The notes below the pieces were generated by a model. That model was given only the letters and a program-made list of their open reading frames with translations. It had not been told where the DNA came from and did no database searches. 56,366 nucleotides of DNA from an uncultured Saprospiraceae bacterium (GTDB lineage: Bacteria; Bacteroidota; Bacteroidia; Chitinophagales; Saprospiraceae): NCBI GenBank assembly GCA_937924035.1, contig CALDTK010000108.1, forward strand, positions 1-56,366, given 5' to 3'. The translations under genes were made by a program, and so were the position numbers. This document shows positions 9,742 to 18,964 of this stretch, piece after piece (the stretch's first letter is position 1; each line of letters starts with the position of its first letter).

Positions 9742-11025
9742 ATGCGCACGTTTTTCTTTTTCGTTTTTTCCCTTCTTTTCACTCAACTTCAAGCTCAATT
9801 TATCCCTGGAGCTGAGCAGACGAAGCCCATTGCAATTACTGGAGCAACAGCTCACTTAGGCACAGGACTAGCCGTTGAAAATGCAGTTATCACCTTTGCC
9901 GAGGGTAAGCTTACTTACGTAGGTCCACAAGCTGGCGCACCTTCGCTGGCAGGGCATACGGTAATCGATGCAAAAGGGAAGGACATCTATCCTGGCTTTA
10001 TCGCAATGGACACCAGATTGGGCCTTGTAGAAATCGATGCGGTTCGAGCAACGGATGACATGCGTGAGGTGGGGTATCTCAATCCTAACGCGCGCTCACT
10101 TATTGCATTCAATACCGACTCAGAGATCATTCCGACGGTGCGAAATATTGGTGTCCTCACAGCACAGGTGACACCCGATGGTCGGGGGCTTGCTGGTCAG
10201 AGTAGTGCAATGTCAATGGACGGCTGGAACTGGGAAGATGCAGTCATCGGAATGGATGAGGGGATGCACTTGCACTGGCCTAGCGATTTTAGAATGACAG
10301 GCTGGTGGGCTGCACCAGGCGGCATGAAGAAGAATGAGAAGTACGATGAGCAAGTACAGTCAATCCAACAGTACTTTGAAGAGGCTCAGGCTTACGCCAA
10401 AACTGCAAGTCCAGTAGATAACCCTCGTTTTCAAAGTATGAAGGGAGTTTTTGCGGGCAGCCAAACGCTATATATCCACGCTAGTTTTGCCAGAGAAATA
10501 GAGGATGCAATTGCTTTTGCAGAACACTATAAGCTGAAACCAGTGTTGGTTGGAGGTCAGGATGCGTACCTACTCACAGACCTCTTAAAAGAGAAAGGCA
10601 TTTCTGTAGTGGTTGGTCCGGTACACGCTTTACCTGAGCGAGGAGATGACATGGTGAGTCAGCCATTTGAAACGCCAGGGCAATTACATGCAGCGGGCAT
10701 TCCTATTGCGTTTAGTGTTGGTGGAGCTTGGGAGCAACGTCGCCTACCACTCAATGCTGGGCACGCAGTTGGTTTTGGCTTGCCGTACGAAGAGGCCGTT
10801 AAAGGACTAACCCTCACTCCAGCGACAATGCTGAACATAGCGGATCGCGTAGGAAGTTTGGAAAAGGGCAAAGACGCTACACTCTTCATAAGTAAAGGTG
10901 ATGCACTCGATATGCGCACTAATATCCTAGAGCAAGCCTGGATAGGTGGGAGAGAAGTTGACTTACGTAGCCGACAGACCGAACTCGCTAAGAAGTACAA
11001 AGAGAAGTATACGCGTGGAGAGTAG
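9742..11025 (+). CDS. Secreted amidohydrolase-like protein lacking the HxH motif
   Basis: This 427-residue exported protein (signal MRTFFFFVFSLLFTQLQAQ) has the overall amidohydrolase layout: an N-terminal beta-sandwich strand set, the entry strand DIYPGFIAMDTRLG, and the C-terminal LTPATMLNIADRVGSLEKGKDATLFIS. The HxH pair is replaced by MDTR, and the usual catalytic Asp region reads AFSVGGAWEQRR, so metal-dependent hydrolysis is doubtful. It follows the tandem amidohydrolase by 40 bases on the same strand, so a hetero-complex or a shared operon role is plausible but is inference. It ends 9 bases before the end of the convergent aldo/keto reductase gene. Confidence 0.85.
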   Translation: MRTFFFFVFSLLFTQLQAQFIPGAEQTKPIAITGATAHLGTGLAVENAVITFAEGKLTYVGPQAGAPSLAGHTVIDAKGKDIYPGFIAMDTRLGLVEIDAVRATDDMREVGYLNPNARSLIAFNTDSEIIPTVRNIGVLTAQVTPDGRGLAGQSSAMSMDGWNWEDAVIGMDEGMHLHWPSDFRMTGWWAAPGGMKKNEKYDEQVQSIQQYFEEAQAYAKTASPVDNPRFQSMKGVFAGSQTLYIHASFAREIEDAIAFAEHYKLKPVLVGGQDAYLLTDLLKEKGISVVVGPVHALPERGDDMVSQPFETPGQLHAAGIPIAFSVGGAWEQRRLPLNAGHAVGFGLPYEEAVKGLTLTPATMLNIADRVGSLEKGKDATLFISKGDALDMRTNILEQAWIGGREVDLRSRQTELAKKYKEKYTRGE

Positions 11026-11034
11026 GACTGTAAC

Positions 11035-11868
11035 CTACGCAACCAACATCTTCATCTCTTCCTCACTTAACTCAATTTTACCTGCGGCCAAGTTTTCTTC
11101 CAAGTGCTTCACACTGCTGGTACCTGGAATTGGAAGCAAGTTTTCTTTGTAGTGGAGCAACCAGGCAAGGGCAATTTGATAGACGGTTGCTCCGTGGGTT
11201 TTGGCGACAGCTTGAAGCGCCTCATTATCGACAGCACCGGCATTTAAGGGGTACCAAGGAATGAATCCAATACCCTGCTCTTTGCACCAATCTAGCTCAC
11301 CTTCCCACGCACGATCGGCGAGGTTGTACTTGTTTTGAATGCTAACAACCTCGAAGTGTTGTTGAGCTTGTTTCACTTGATCAATGGTGACTTCTGAAAG
11401 TCCAAGGTGGCGCACGTACCCTTGCTGCTGCAGCTCCGCGAGCTGACCTAAAAATTCATCAGCGGGTACTTTATCATCGAAACGATGCAATTGAAAAAGA
11501 TCAATTCGGTCAAGTTTCAGTCGCTTGAGACTTGACTTACATCGCTCTACTAGATGCTTAGGTCGACCGTTTGGACGCCACTTGTTTGGTCCATCGCGCA
11601 TGAGCCCGGCCTTCGTGGCGATGAGTACCCCATCATGATAAGGATGCAAAGCCTCCGCGATTAACTCTTCACTTACGAAAGGACCATAGGAATCTGCGGT
11701 GTCAATAAAATTGACCCCGAGTTCAACGCTGCGTTGTATTACCCTAATCGCCTCTCGTTTATCTTTTGGAGGTCCCCAGACGCCATCACCGGTGATACGC
11801 ATGGCACCATAGCCGAGTCGATTTATAGAAAAATCTCCGAGAGAAAAAGTAGGATTGTATGTTGGCAT
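11035..11868 (-). CDS. Aldo/keto reductase
   Basis: This 277-residue enzyme has the AKR TIM-barrel motifs: GVNFIDTADSYG with D56 and Y61, IATKAGL with K86, and the LFQLHRFD histidine. Together these give the Asp-Tyr-Lys-His catalytic tetrad. The C-terminal IPGTSSVKHLEENL matches the NADPH-binding segment of the family. It reduces aldehydes or ketones with NAD(P)H; the natural substrate is unknown. The gene is monocistronic or follows the beta-barrel gene at 11904, which reads in the same direction with a gap of 35 bases. Confidence 0.92.
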   Translation of the reverse strand: MPTYNPTFSLGDFSINRLGYGAMRITGDGVWGPPKDKREAIRVIQRSVELGVNFIDTADSYGPFVSEELIAEALHPYHDGVLIATKAGLMRDGPNKWRPNGRPKHLVERCKSSLKRLKLDRIDLFQLHRFDDKVPADEFLGQLAELQQQGYVRHLGLSEVTIDQVKQAQQHFEVVSIQNKYNLADRAWEGELDWCKEQGIGFIPWYPLNAGAVDNEALQAVAKTHGATVYQIALAWLLHYKENLLPIPGTSSVKHLEENLAAGKIELSEEEMKMLVA

Positions 11869-11903
11869 GTGAGTTTAACAACACACCTAAGCCTTCGGTT
11901 TGC

Positions 11904-12773
11904 CTAAGGCCGGATCTTATGTATCAAAGTCCCACTCACACGCCAAAGTCGGCTGGTATTTTCACCCCCCAAGAAAGCTGCGCCACTTGCTGCGAAGCCC
12001 CACTTCGGACCTTCAGAATAATAAACGGTACCACCAATTTGCTGGTAATCGACACGATACGCTTGCGGTAATTCCTCAACATCAGGAGTGAAGTCACTGC
12101 CTCCAAGGGTGCGCTGCACCTCCAACCAAACATCGGAATAGAAACGATTACTAGGAAACCCGAGTCGGAGTAATCCTGACACGTAATCTTTCGGCTGCTC
12201 TGGAAAGTAGGCTGGTCGTGTTCGCTGAATTTCCTCCAACGCGATTAAGTCTAGTTCATCAAATCGATAGTTGTAGCCGAGAACCGTGCTGGCAAAAAAA
12301 CCTGGTTGGTTGTACTGCGCCACTAGCCTTGGTTGCAGAACTTGCGCCCGCTGACCAATCGCTCCTGCAGCAACAACTTCATATTGACTTAAAGGAAGAC
12401 TGATTCCAAACGATCCGAGAAAGTCAAATGACTTTTCTTGATTTTCGCCGAACTTCCATCGCTTCAATAGGCCTTTGAGATAGAACCCGCCATCTTGAAG
12501 CCCAGAAGTAGACTCAGTGATTACAAAAGGGATGTTTGCGATGACGTTGAGCTTGTCGCTGATGCCGTAGATTCCAAATGCACTCAAGAGCTGGCCATTG
12601 AAAGGCAGGTCGAATTCCGCCCCATCACCGCCAATAAATTGGTTGGCACCTGTTATACTAACCCCTATAGCAATGTCTGCTTCGCCTTTAGATTTTAAAT
12701 AGCCATCAATTGGACCTTGGCCATAAACCACACCCGCGATACAAAGCACAGTAAGGATTAGAAATAAGCGCAT
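11904..12773 (-). CDS. Outer-membrane beta-barrel-like protein, unknown function
   Basis: From the ATG at 12773 the protein has a signal peptide (MRLFLILTVLCIAGVVYGQ) and then alternating hydrophobic and polar strands such as LLSAFGIYGISDKLNVIANIP and GFFASTVLGYNYRFDEL, as in transporter-type or transparent-pattern outer membrane barrels. The C terminus LWRVSGTLIHKIRP lacks a typical terminal aromatic residue. The open frame extends to 12797, but the start at 12773 puts the signal peptide at the N terminus. I do not recognise the family. Confidence 0.75.
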   Translation of the reverse strand: MRLFLILTVLCIAGVVYGQGPIDGYLKSKGEADIAIGVSITGANQFIGGDGAEFDLPFNGQLLSAFGIYGISDKLNVIANIPFVITESTSGLQDGGFYLKGLLKRWKFGENQEKSFDFLGSFGISLPLSQYEVVAAGAIGQRAQVLQPRLVAQYNQPGFFASTVLGYNYRFDELDLIALEEIQRTRPAYFPEQPKDYVSGLLRLGFPSNRFYSDVWLEVQRTLGGSDFTPDVEELPQAYRVDYQQIGGTVYYSEGPKWGFAASGAAFLGGENTSRLWRVSGTLIHKIRP

Positions 12774-12818
12774 CGTAGCAAGTACGCTTTCTTCCATGAT
12801 TTGGTTGGCTTGTAGTCT

Positions 12819-12826
12819 TACCTTGT
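12819..12826 (+). promoter_or_regulatory. -7 type box, four bases before a GTG start
   Basis: TACCTTGT, then GGCT, then GTG at 12831. TTTG at 12800-12803 could serve as the upstream element with a short spacer of 15. Confidence 0.4.
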
Positions 12827-12830
12827 GGCT

Positions 12831-13478
12831 GTGCTATACCGAATCATCTTCAATCCTTTTCAAGAAAACACCTACATTTTCGCTAACGAATTAGGTCAAG
12901 CAGCGGTCATTGATCCGGGCATGAGCGACACTTCTGAATGCGAAGAATTTGATAGTTTTTTGCGAAAGCATAACCTCACTTTAGTCGCTTGCTGGCTAAC
13001 CCATGCGCACATTGACCATGTGCTTGGGCTAGCCCACGTGTTTGAAACCTATGGCTTAAAACCTAGAATGCATCCAGGCGAACAGGTTGTTTATGAAGCC
13101 AATCCGAAAGTCGCCGCGATGTATGGGATGCTTTTGCGTCAACTTCCCGAGCCTGTGTTTGACCTTAAAGAAGGAGAAGAGCTCAAATTCGGAGAAGCTA
13201 CTTTAAAACTCATACTTGCGCCAGGACACTCTCCAGCAAGTATTTGCTTTTACTGTGAAAGCGAAGGGCTATTGATAGGTGGAGACGTGCTTTTTAGGGA
13301 ATCTATCGGACGCACCGATTTACCCGGAGGTGATCATGCTACCTTGCTGAAAAGTATCAAAGAGCAAGTCTATACCTTGCCAAAAGCAACCGTCGTATGG
13401 CCTGGTCATGGACCCGAAACTACAGTTGCTTTTGAACGCGTTAATAATCCGTTCGTCCGCGCAAGTGATGCGGTTTGA
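12831..13478 (+). CDS. Metallo-beta-lactamase fold hydrolase (glyoxalase II-like)
   Basis: The HAHIDH motif (HxHxDH) near residues 60-65 of the longer frame, GHSPAS, GGDVLF and the final PGHGPET are the binuclear metal ligands of the metallo-beta-lactamase fold. Size (about 215 residues) and motifs fit the glyoxalase II / YcbL-like group of thioester hydrolases. The frame opens at a GTG at 12825, but a second GTG at 12831 lies exactly four bases after a promoter-like box, so I prefer it. The next gene starts inside this stop codon (TTGA overlap), so they are translationally coupled. Confidence 0.88.
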   Translation: MLYRIIFNPFQENTYIFANELGQAAVIDPGMSDTSECEEFDSFLRKHNLTLVACWLTHAHIDHVLGLAHVFETYGLKPRMHPGEQVVYEANPKVAAMYGMLLRQLPEPVFDLKEGEELKFGEATLKLILAPGHSPASICFYCESEGLLIGGDVLFRESIGRTDLPGGDHATLLKSIKEQVYTLPKATVVWPGHGPETTVAFERVNNPFVRASDAV

Positions 13479-14329
13479 ATAAACTTCATGCCTTAGGCAA
13501 AGCAATAAATTCATTAGCGCTGCTTTCGCCAAAACTAGCAGGCAACATAGCCGTACGTCTTTTTATTCGCCCAAGAAGAATTCCAGTCCGCCCAACTGCT
13601 CAAGCATATTTAAATAAAGCTGAGCGTCTTGATGCTGATGTGGGGCATCCTTTGGTGGGGTATTACTGGAAAGCAAAAGGAGAAACAAAGCAGCGCGTTT
13701 TACTCATTCACGGCTGGGAAAGTCATGCAGGGCGGTGGGTGCCACTGGTGCAACGCTTGCGTAAGATTGGAGTTGAAGTGGTTGCTTTCGATGGACCTGC
13801 TGCAGGTAAAAGTGGTGGCAAGGAAACGCCATTCAACTTTTACATCGATTGTATCCAAGAGGTGGAGCGACAATATGGTCCTTTTGATTCGGTGATCGGG
13901 CATAGCCTGGGTGGTGGGGTCGCAGTGCAGCTTTGTGCTCGCCTCAATGATTCCCGAAAGCCTGCTAAGGCAGTGGTTATGGCTGCTTTTGATGAGAGCA
14001 ACCATGTCTTTGACCGTTATCAAAAAATGTTAGGACTCAGCAATCGAGTGCGTGTCGCTTTCGATAGCCACATTATTGGTATGGTAAATCGCGACCTTGA
14101 CGAAGAGCTTTCCATTCAGGATTTTTCAAATGTAGCTTCCGTTAAAACACTACATCAAGTTGAAGCCTTGGTGGTACATAGTACAGATGATTTGGTTAGT
14201 CCATATGAAGAAGGCTTGGCGATATATGAAGCTTGGCCCCAAGCTAAGCTCGCCACATTTGAAAGTGAAGGGCATAGACTTCAAGGCAAGCAAGTCTTAA
14301 GTCACATTGTCGAATTTATAGGAAGCTGA
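13475..14329 (+). CDS. Alpha/beta hydrolase
   Basis: This 284-residue cytoplasmic serine hydrolase shows HGWESHAGRW (oxyanion-hole strand), the nucleophile elbow GHSLGGGVAVQL, an acid candidate in VVHSTDDLVSPYEEG and the C-terminal histidine in SEGHRLQG. The substrate is unknown. Translation appears to begin at TTG 13475, overlapping the stop of the upstream metallo-hydrolase by four bases; no in-frame ATG is near, so coupling is likely. The iterated 14-mer lies at 13522-13535, read as LSPKL. The stop directly abuts that of the convergent VOC gene, with no spacer. Confidence 0.87.
   Translation: MNKLHALGKAINSLALLSPKLAGNIAVRLFIRPRRIPVRPTAQAYLNKAERLDADVGHPLVGYYWKAKGETKQRVLLIHGWESHAGRWVPLVQRLRKIGVEVVAFDGPAAGKSGGKETPFNFYIDCIQEVERQYGPFDSVIGHSLGGGVAVQLCARLNDSRKPAKAVVMAAFDESNHVFDRYQKMLGLSNRVRVAFDSHIIGMVNRDLDEELSIQDFSNVASVKTLHQVEALVVHSTDDLVSPYEEGLAIYEAWPQAKLATFESEGHRLQGKQVLSHIVEFIGS
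13522..13535 (+). repeat. Copy of iterated 14-mer GCTTTCGCCAAAAC
   Basis: Exact copy inside the alpha/beta hydrolase gene, in a reading frame (LSPKL) different from most other copies. Confidence 0.9.
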
Positions 14330-14749
14330 TTAGACAGCATAAAGACCTGACATGTCCTTAAATCCTTTGATCTCTATTGGGTTCCCTGAGGGGTCCTTCA
14401 CAAATACCGTCCACTGCTCTCCAGGCTCACCTTCATACCGTAGCATTTTTGGAAACACGTACACTGTATTCGGTTCAGCTTCGAGTCGAGCATTCACCTC
14501 TTGCCAAGTTTGTAGGTCGAGTACGATACCCAAGTGGGGCATAGGGACCTCTAGACCAGCGACAAGCCCTGTATTTGTAGTCTTAAAAGGCTCTCCTAGG
14601 TGGCAACTGATTTGATGTCCGAAGAAATCAAAATCTACCCACGTTTCGGTGCTTCTACCTTCAGTACATCCAAGTACTCGACCATAAAAATCACGAGTAG
14701 AAGCAAGGCCGCGAACGTGAAAAGCGAGGTGAAAGAGGTGCGATTTCAT
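14330..14749 (-). CDS. VOC / glyoxalase-bleomycin resistance family protein
   Basis: The 139-residue protein has the beta-alpha-beta-beta-beta pattern of the vicinal oxygen chelate family: LFHLAFHVRGLASTRDFYGRVLG at the start and KDPSGNPIEIKGF at the end. Metal ligands are plausible at the first histidine pair and the terminal Glu in PIEIKG. Members act as dioxygenases, glyoxalases or binding proteins; the role here is unknown. It is divergent from the gene at 14802, with both starts preceded by promoter-like boxes four bases upstream. Confidence 0.85.
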   Translation of the reverse strand: MKSHLFHLAFHVRGLASTRDFYGRVLGCTEGRSTETWVDFDFFGHQISCHLGEPFKTTNTGLVAGLEVPMPHLGIVLDLQTWQEVNARLEAEPNTVYVFPKMLRYEGEPGEQWTVFVKDPSGNPIEIKGFKDMSGLYAV

Positions 14750-14753
14750 AAGG

Positions 14754-14761
14754 TGAAATTA
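14754..14761 (-). promoter_or_regulatory. -7 type box before the VOC gene
   Basis: On the minus strand TAATTTCA, then CCTT, then ATG at 14749. It is a weaker match to TAnnTTTG (last two bases differ), but the spacing is the same four bases as at other starts. Confidence 0.3.
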
Positions 14762-14789
14762 GTATGATCATAAGATTTAAATCACTTAC

Positions 14790-14797
14790 TACCTTGG
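14790..14797 (+). promoter_or_regulatory. -7 type box, four bases before start codon
   Basis: TACCTTGG, then CGAC, then ATG at 14802. One base from TAnnTTTG. No clear -33 element upstream. Confidence 0.45.
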
Positions 14798-14801
14798 CGA
14801 C

Positions 14802-15359
14802 ATGGCTAACCTAATAAACTTAAAGCGCAAAGTCGCTGACTACAAGGCTGTACTTGCCAATACAAAAGAATATCGCCAAATCTGGGATGATTCACTCGGC
14901 GCTCAAATTATCAGTGAACTCAAAGCGATAACCGAGGCTATTGGTCTTACAGCTATCATTGAGGAGAAGGAGGAGATTAATAATTTGGCTGCAGTAACAA
15001 TGTCCCTAGGCAATGTGAAATCAGGCATGTCTCAAGAAGTAGCCGACGGTGTAAACCGAGAATTGATCAAGCACAACGGAAGTCTCTTGTACCAGCAGCT
15101 TTTCAATGGGAAAGTGATCGTTATTATTCAATATCCATTTATTGAAAATTATGGTCAGCCGCAACCACCCAAAACAATTGCGATTTACCGTCCAGAAGAG
15201 CTTCGTACGCCATTTTTCCATCGTCATGTTGAGGAACTGATTACAGAAGTGACGAAGTGGGAAGACTATGATGACGATGAGCCTAGCCAAAAGAAAATTG
15301 GCTTTAAGCTCAACTTCGAGCAACCAGATTTGACAGCTTCGGCAGACGTTAACGGCTAA
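14802..15359 (+). CDS. Conserved-looking protein of unknown function
   Basis: A 185-residue soluble protein with no signal peptide or membrane segment; the first 60 residues are helical and charged, and the middle contains VIVIIQYPFIENYGQPQPPK. The C-terminal 30 residues are acidic and low in complexity. I do not recognise a family. It shares one base with the DUF4442 gene that follows (TAATG), so the two are translationally coupled and may act together. Confidence 0.75.
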   Translation: MANLINLKRKVADYKAVLANTKEYRQIWDDSLGAQIISELKAITEAIGLTAIIEEKEEINNLAAVTMSLGNVKSGMSQEVADGVNRELIKHNGSLLYQQLFNGKVIVIIQYPFIENYGQPQPPKTIAIYRPEELRTPFFHRHVEELITEVTKWEDYDDDEPSQKKIGFKLNFEQPDLTASADVNG

Positions 15360-15892
15360 TGGGGCTTTTCAAGCATCCAGGTGAGTCGTGGTGGACCCGC
15401 ACTTTTAGGTTTGGAATGAACTGCTATCCGATGTACTTCGGTACGGGAGGACGTATCCAATACATTGCTAGCGATTGGCGTGAGGTTAAACTCACACTTG
15501 GCTTAAATCCATTCACCTATAACTACGTTGGGACCATTTTTGGAGGTTCAATGTTTGCTGCCAACGATCCATTCTTGATGGTTATGCTCATGAATGTGCT
15601 TGGTAAAGACAAGTACGTGGTCTGGGATAAAGCGGCTAAAATCCGGTTTAGGAAGCCTGGAAGATCTAAACTGAGTATGCACATCAAGCTCGACCAAGGG
15701 CTGATCGACGAAATCAAAGCAACTGTTGGTACAGAACATAAGTGGACGCAGTGGTTATCCTTGCAATGGAAAGATAAAAATGGCGATGTCGTAGCTGAGA
15801 TTGAGCGGGAGCTTTATGTTGCCGACAAGCAGTGGTACAAACAACGTCGTTTATCAAAGGCTTCTGCCAAAACCTCAAAACCCACTGCTTAG
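15359..15892 (+). CDS. DUF4442 hotdog-fold protein (thioesterase-like)
   Basis: The 177-residue protein matches the DUF4442 family by its layout: an N-terminal RFGMNCYPMYFGTGGRI, then ASDWREVKLTLGLN, the central helix TIFGGSMFAANDPFLMVMLM, and KAAKIRFRKPGRSKL. These proteins have a hotdog fold related to acyl-CoA thioesterases; the activity is not proven. The start overlaps the stop of the upstream gene by one base. A variant of the iterated 14-mer (GCTTCTGCCAAAAC) sits at 15860, in the Lys/Ser-rich C-terminal tail. Confidence 0.85.
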   Translation: MGLFKHPGESWWTRTFRFGMNCYPMYFGTGGRIQYIASDWREVKLTLGLNPFTYNYVGTIFGGSMFAANDPFLMVMLMNVLGKDKYVVWDKAAKIRFRKPGRSKLSMHIKLDQGLIDEIKATVGTEHKWTQWLSLQWKDKNGDVVAEIERELYVADKQWYKQRRLSKASAKTSKPTA

Positions 15893-15893
15893 T

Positions 15894-16136
15894 ATGTCAG
15901 CATCAAAAGAAGAGGCGTCATCTTCGAGTATGCTCTTCCTTTTCGTAGCAGCTATTGGCCTTGCTTTAGCTCCTTTTACTCCAGAACCACACCTTTTTGG
16001 TAAGCTTCGATGGGTTATGGGAGGTGCCGAAGGGATGGGCATACAGGATTGGTTTGACCTGCTGATGCATGGCCTACCAATAACGCTACTCACCTTTTGG
16101 TCGCTTTGGAAATTTGTAGCTAAAGTTAGAGGCTAG
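15894..16136 (+). CDS. Small two-helix membrane protein
   Basis: From the ATG at 15894, one base after the DUF4442 stop codon, an 80-residue frame reads MSASKEEASSSSMLFLFVAAIGLALAPF, then GIQDWFDLLMHGLPITLLTFWSLWKFV. Two hydrophobic segments suggest an inner-membrane protein. A longer frame from 15801 overlaps DUF4442 and is not needed. Close spacing places it in the 14802-16136 transcription unit. No function recognised. Confidence 0.65.
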   Translation: MSASKEEASSSSMLFLFVAAIGLALAPFTPEPHLFGKLRWVMGGAEGMGIQDWFDLLMHGLPITLLTFWSLWKFVAKVRG

Positions 16137-16159
16137 AGCCTGAGGTTTTGAACCACCAA

Positions 16160-17134
16160 TCAGCCACACAGCTCTAAAAAAGTCTCCTCGTCAATCAGTT
16201 TGACAGGTAAGCCTTGAGCACTCAATTCTTGTGCCTTTTTCACCTTGCTTGTTACTCTTCTCCATGTTGGTACGCCTTGTACGACATAGTCAGTCGACTT
16301 GCTAACGGAGGTGGTGCATTTTCCACCAAGTTCTAGCACTTTGCGTTGCGCATCTTCACGGCTACAAGTAGTGAGTTCGCCGGTAAAAACAAAGCGTTTC
16401 CCATACACTGGGTGGCCTTCATGTGCATCACTAGCGTCAAAGAGGATGTCCTTGATTTTGGGATGATTTGGCCAATTGTGAATCTGTGTTCTTTGCTTGG
16501 TTTCTTTTGCTATAGCAGCCTTTCTATTCGAAGTTCTTGTTGATCGCGAGCTCTTTTTCTTTTTGGTAGAGCGCCCATAATCATCAATACTGCGCGGCTG
16601 TAAGCCTACTTCACGCAGTAGCTCGTCAACATGCGGTGTTCCATACATCTGTTGTGCTTGGATCATAATCTGTGCACACGCATTTGCATCTGAAAGTGCT
16701 TGATGATGTTCGAGCTCAATACCAAGGTAAGCGCTAATGATTCCTAAACCATAGCGAGGGGCATCTGGCCATACACGACGGGCTAGTTGAACAGTACAAG
16801 AGTATGTGAGTGAAGGTACTGGTAATCCATAATGCTTCATTGAGCCAAGCAAAACGCCCATATCAAAGCTGGCGTTGTGGGCTACCATGTGCTTGTTCTC
16901 GAAGTAGGGTAACATCTCGTCGTAAAGCTCTTCAAATGTTGGCTCGTGCATCACTTGTTCGGGAGTGATCTTATGTATGCGGATGTTCCCAAAGTCAAAC
17001 TGGTTGGGTGTAGGTCGGATCAACCTTCTGTAGGTATCGACAACTCTCCCGTCCTCAACGACTACCATTCCTATCTCACAGGCGCTGGCCCAGTTGCGAT
17101 TGGCGGTTTCAAAATCTATTGCGACGAAGTCCAT
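16160..17134 (-). CDS. 3'-5' exonuclease (DnaQ-like) fused to a BRCT domain
   Basis: The first 170 residues form a DEDDh exonuclease: FVAIDFETANRNW with D7 and E9, MVAHNASFDMGVL with the third acidic residue, and EHHQALSDANACAQ with the histidine and last aspartate. After a Lys/Arg/Ser linker (about 195-225) a BRCT domain reads GKRFVFTGELTTCSREDAQ and YVVQGVPTWRR, as in the NAD-ligase BRCT. Such exonuclease-BRCT proteins are common in Bacteroidota and Firmicutes; a role in DNA repair or proofreading-like trimming is inferred. A TACATTTG box lies about 33 bases before the start. Confidence 0.92.
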   Translation of the reverse strand: MDFVAIDFETANRNWASACEIGMVVVEDGRVVDTYRRLIRPTPNQFDFGNIRIHKITPEQVMHEPTFEELYDEMLPYFENKHMVAHNASFDMGVLLGSMKHYGLPVPSLTYSCTVQLARRVWPDAPRYGLGIISAYLGIELEHHQALSDANACAQIMIQAQQMYGTPHVDELLREVGLQPRSIDDYGRSTKKKKSSRSTRTSNRKAAIAKETKQRTQIHNWPNHPKIKDILFDASDAHEGHPVYGKRFVFTGELTTCSREDAQRKVLELGGKCTTSVSKSTDYVVQGVPTWRRVTSKVKKAQELSAQGLPVKLIDEETFLELCG

Positions 17135-17167
17135 AGGGGTAGTGCTTCAACCTAATGGGTTAAAGGA

Positions 17168-17175
17168 CAAATGTA
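17168..17175 (-). promoter_or_regulatory. Perfect TAnnTTTG box upstream of the exonuclease gene
   Basis: TACATTTG on the minus strand, 33 bases before the ATG at 17134. No convincing -33 TTTG partner was found. Confidence 0.35.
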
Positions 17176-17195
17176 ACAACACAATTTGTTTTGGA

Positions 17196-18953
17196 TTACT
17201 CCCTCAATTTCAAGCCCAATTCAACAAGCTGCTCCTCACTTACCGTATCAGGTGCATCTATCATAACATCGCGACCTTGGTTATTCTTCGGGAAGGCGAT
17301 GTAGTCACGAATACTTGTCTTGCCCTGCATTACAGCACATAGACGATCAAAGCCAAATGCGATGCCACCGTGTGGAGGAGCACCATACTCGAAGGCACCC
17401 ATTAAGAATCCAAACTGTGCCTCTGCCTCTTCTTTCGAGAAGCCGAGCAGGTCAAAGTTGCGTGATTGAAGCGCGCGGTCGTGAATACGAATACTACCAC
17501 CTCCAATCTCAGAACCGTTGATGACTAAGTCATACGCATCGGCCTTAAGGTTTTTGAGCACTTCATGATCAGTTGAATCCATTAAGTGACGCTCACTTGG
17601 TTTCGGACTGGTGAAAGGGTGGTGCATCGCATGGAATCGACCACCGTCTTCGTCCCATTCTAAGAGCGGAAAATCAATGACCCAGAGTGGCTTGAAGTCA
17701 CCTGGTTTTACGAGGTCAAGTTGGTTTGCCATTTCAAGACGAAGCTCTCCGAGTTGCTTGCGCACTTTGTCAACTTCTCCTGAAAGAATAAGAATCAGGT
17801 CGCCTGGTTTAGCAGCTGCTGTTTTGGCGAAAGCTGTGAGCGCATCTTGATCATAAAACTTGTCTACGCTACTCTTGAAGCTTCCATCGTCATTACACTT
17901 CACATACACCATGCCTTTGGCGCCGATCTGAGGACGTTTTACCCAATCGGTAAGCTTGTCTAGTTGCTTGCGTGTGTAAGAGGCTGCGCCAGGAATGCAG
18001 ATACCTGCAACGAGTGGAGCCTCATCAAAAATCTTGAAATCCTTACCTTTTGCTTCAGCATTTAGATCAATGATCTCTAGACCAAATCGCATGTCTGGCT
18101 TGTCTGAACCGAAGCGACGCATCGCCTCGTCGTACTGCATACGAGGGAACTCACGGAGCTCAACATTGAGCACTTCATTGAAAAGATGACGGGTGAGTCC
18201 TTCGAAGGTATTTAGGATGTCCTCCTGCTCGACGAAGGCCATTTCACAATCAATCTGGGTAAATTCAGGTTGACGATCTGCACGTAAATCCTCATCACGG
18301 AAGCACTTCACAATTTGGAAGTACTTGTCGTAGCCACTCACCATGAGCAGCTGCTTGAAGGTCTGTGGACTTTGCGGCAGCGCGTAAAAGTTGCCTGGAT
18401 TCATGCGGCTAGGAACCACAAAATCACGTGCACCTTCTGGTGTTGATTTGATAAGGACTGGCGTTTCAACTTCAAGGAATCCCTGACCACTCAAGTGTCC
18501 ACGTACGGCTTGCGCCATTTTGCTTCTGAAGATGATTGCATTTTGCAGTGGCCCTCGACGTAAGTCGAGATACCGGTACTGCATACGGATGTCCTCACCA
18601 CCATCGCTTTCATCTTCGATAGTAAATGGAGGAGTTTTAGCTGCATTTAGTATGGTTATCGCTTTCGCAAAAACCTCAACTTCGCCCGTTGCCCGATCAG
18701 CGTTTTTTGACTCCCGTTCACGAACAGCACCACTTGCCTGAATTACAAATTCACGACCGAGCGAATCAGCGATCTTTTGCATAGCTGCCCCTGAATCTGG
18801 ATCAACCACAACCTGAGTAATGCCGTAACGATCGCGCACATCTAAAAAGATGAGGCTTCCGAATTGACGTTTACTTTGGACCCAACCCGCTAGGGTCACA
18901 TCATTTCCAGCGTCGGTGATACGTAATTGGCCACAAGTGTGCGTACGGTACAT
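17196..18953 (-). CDS. aspS: Aspartyl-tRNA synthetase
   Basis: The 585-residue protein attaches aspartate to tRNA(Asp). It begins with the anticodon-binding OB fold ([23 protein letters not shown]), followed by the class II core: motif 2 at [18 protein letters not shown] and motif 3 at [13 protein letters not shown], with the bacterial GAD insertion between. Length is standard for bacterial AspRS. The start ATG is at 18953; the leader upstream carries an exact copy of the iterated 14-mer only 12 bases before it. Two further copies lie in the coding region (17821-17834 exact, 18661-18674 with one mismatch). Confidence 0.97.
   Translation of the reverse strand: MYRTHTCGQLRITDAGNDVTLAGWVQSKRQFGSLIFLDVRDRYGITQVVVDPDSGAAMQKIADSLGREFVIQASGAVRERESKNADRATGEVEVFAKAITILNAAKTPPFTIEDESDGGEDIRMQYRYLDLRRGPLQNAIIFRSKMAQAVRGHLSGQGFLEVETPVLIKSTPEGARDFVVPSRMNPGNFYALPQSPQTFKQLLMVSGYDKYFQIVKCFRDEDLRADRQPEFTQIDCEMAFVEQEDILNTFEGLTRHLFNEVLNVELREFPRMQYDEAMRRFGSDKPDMRFGLEIIDLNAEAKGKDFKIFDEAPLVAGICIPGAASYTRKQLDKLTDWVKRPQIGAKGMVYVKCNDDGSFKSSVDKFYDQDALTAFAKTAAAKPGDLILILSGEVDKVRKQLGELRLEMANQLDLVKPGDFKPLWVIDFPLLEWDEDGGRFHAMHHPFTSPKPSERHLMDSTDHEVLKNLKADAYDLVINGSEIGGGSIRIHDRALQSRNFDLLGFSKEEAEAQFGFLMGAFEYGAPPHGGIAFGFDRLCAVMQGKTSIRDYIAFPKNNQGRDVMIDAPDTVSEEQLVELGLKLRE
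17821..17834 (-). repeat. Copy of iterated 14-mer
   Basis: Exact copy inside aspS, in the same strand sense as the gene, read as AFAKT. Confidence 0.9.
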
Positions 18954-18964
18954 AATGAAGGCAA

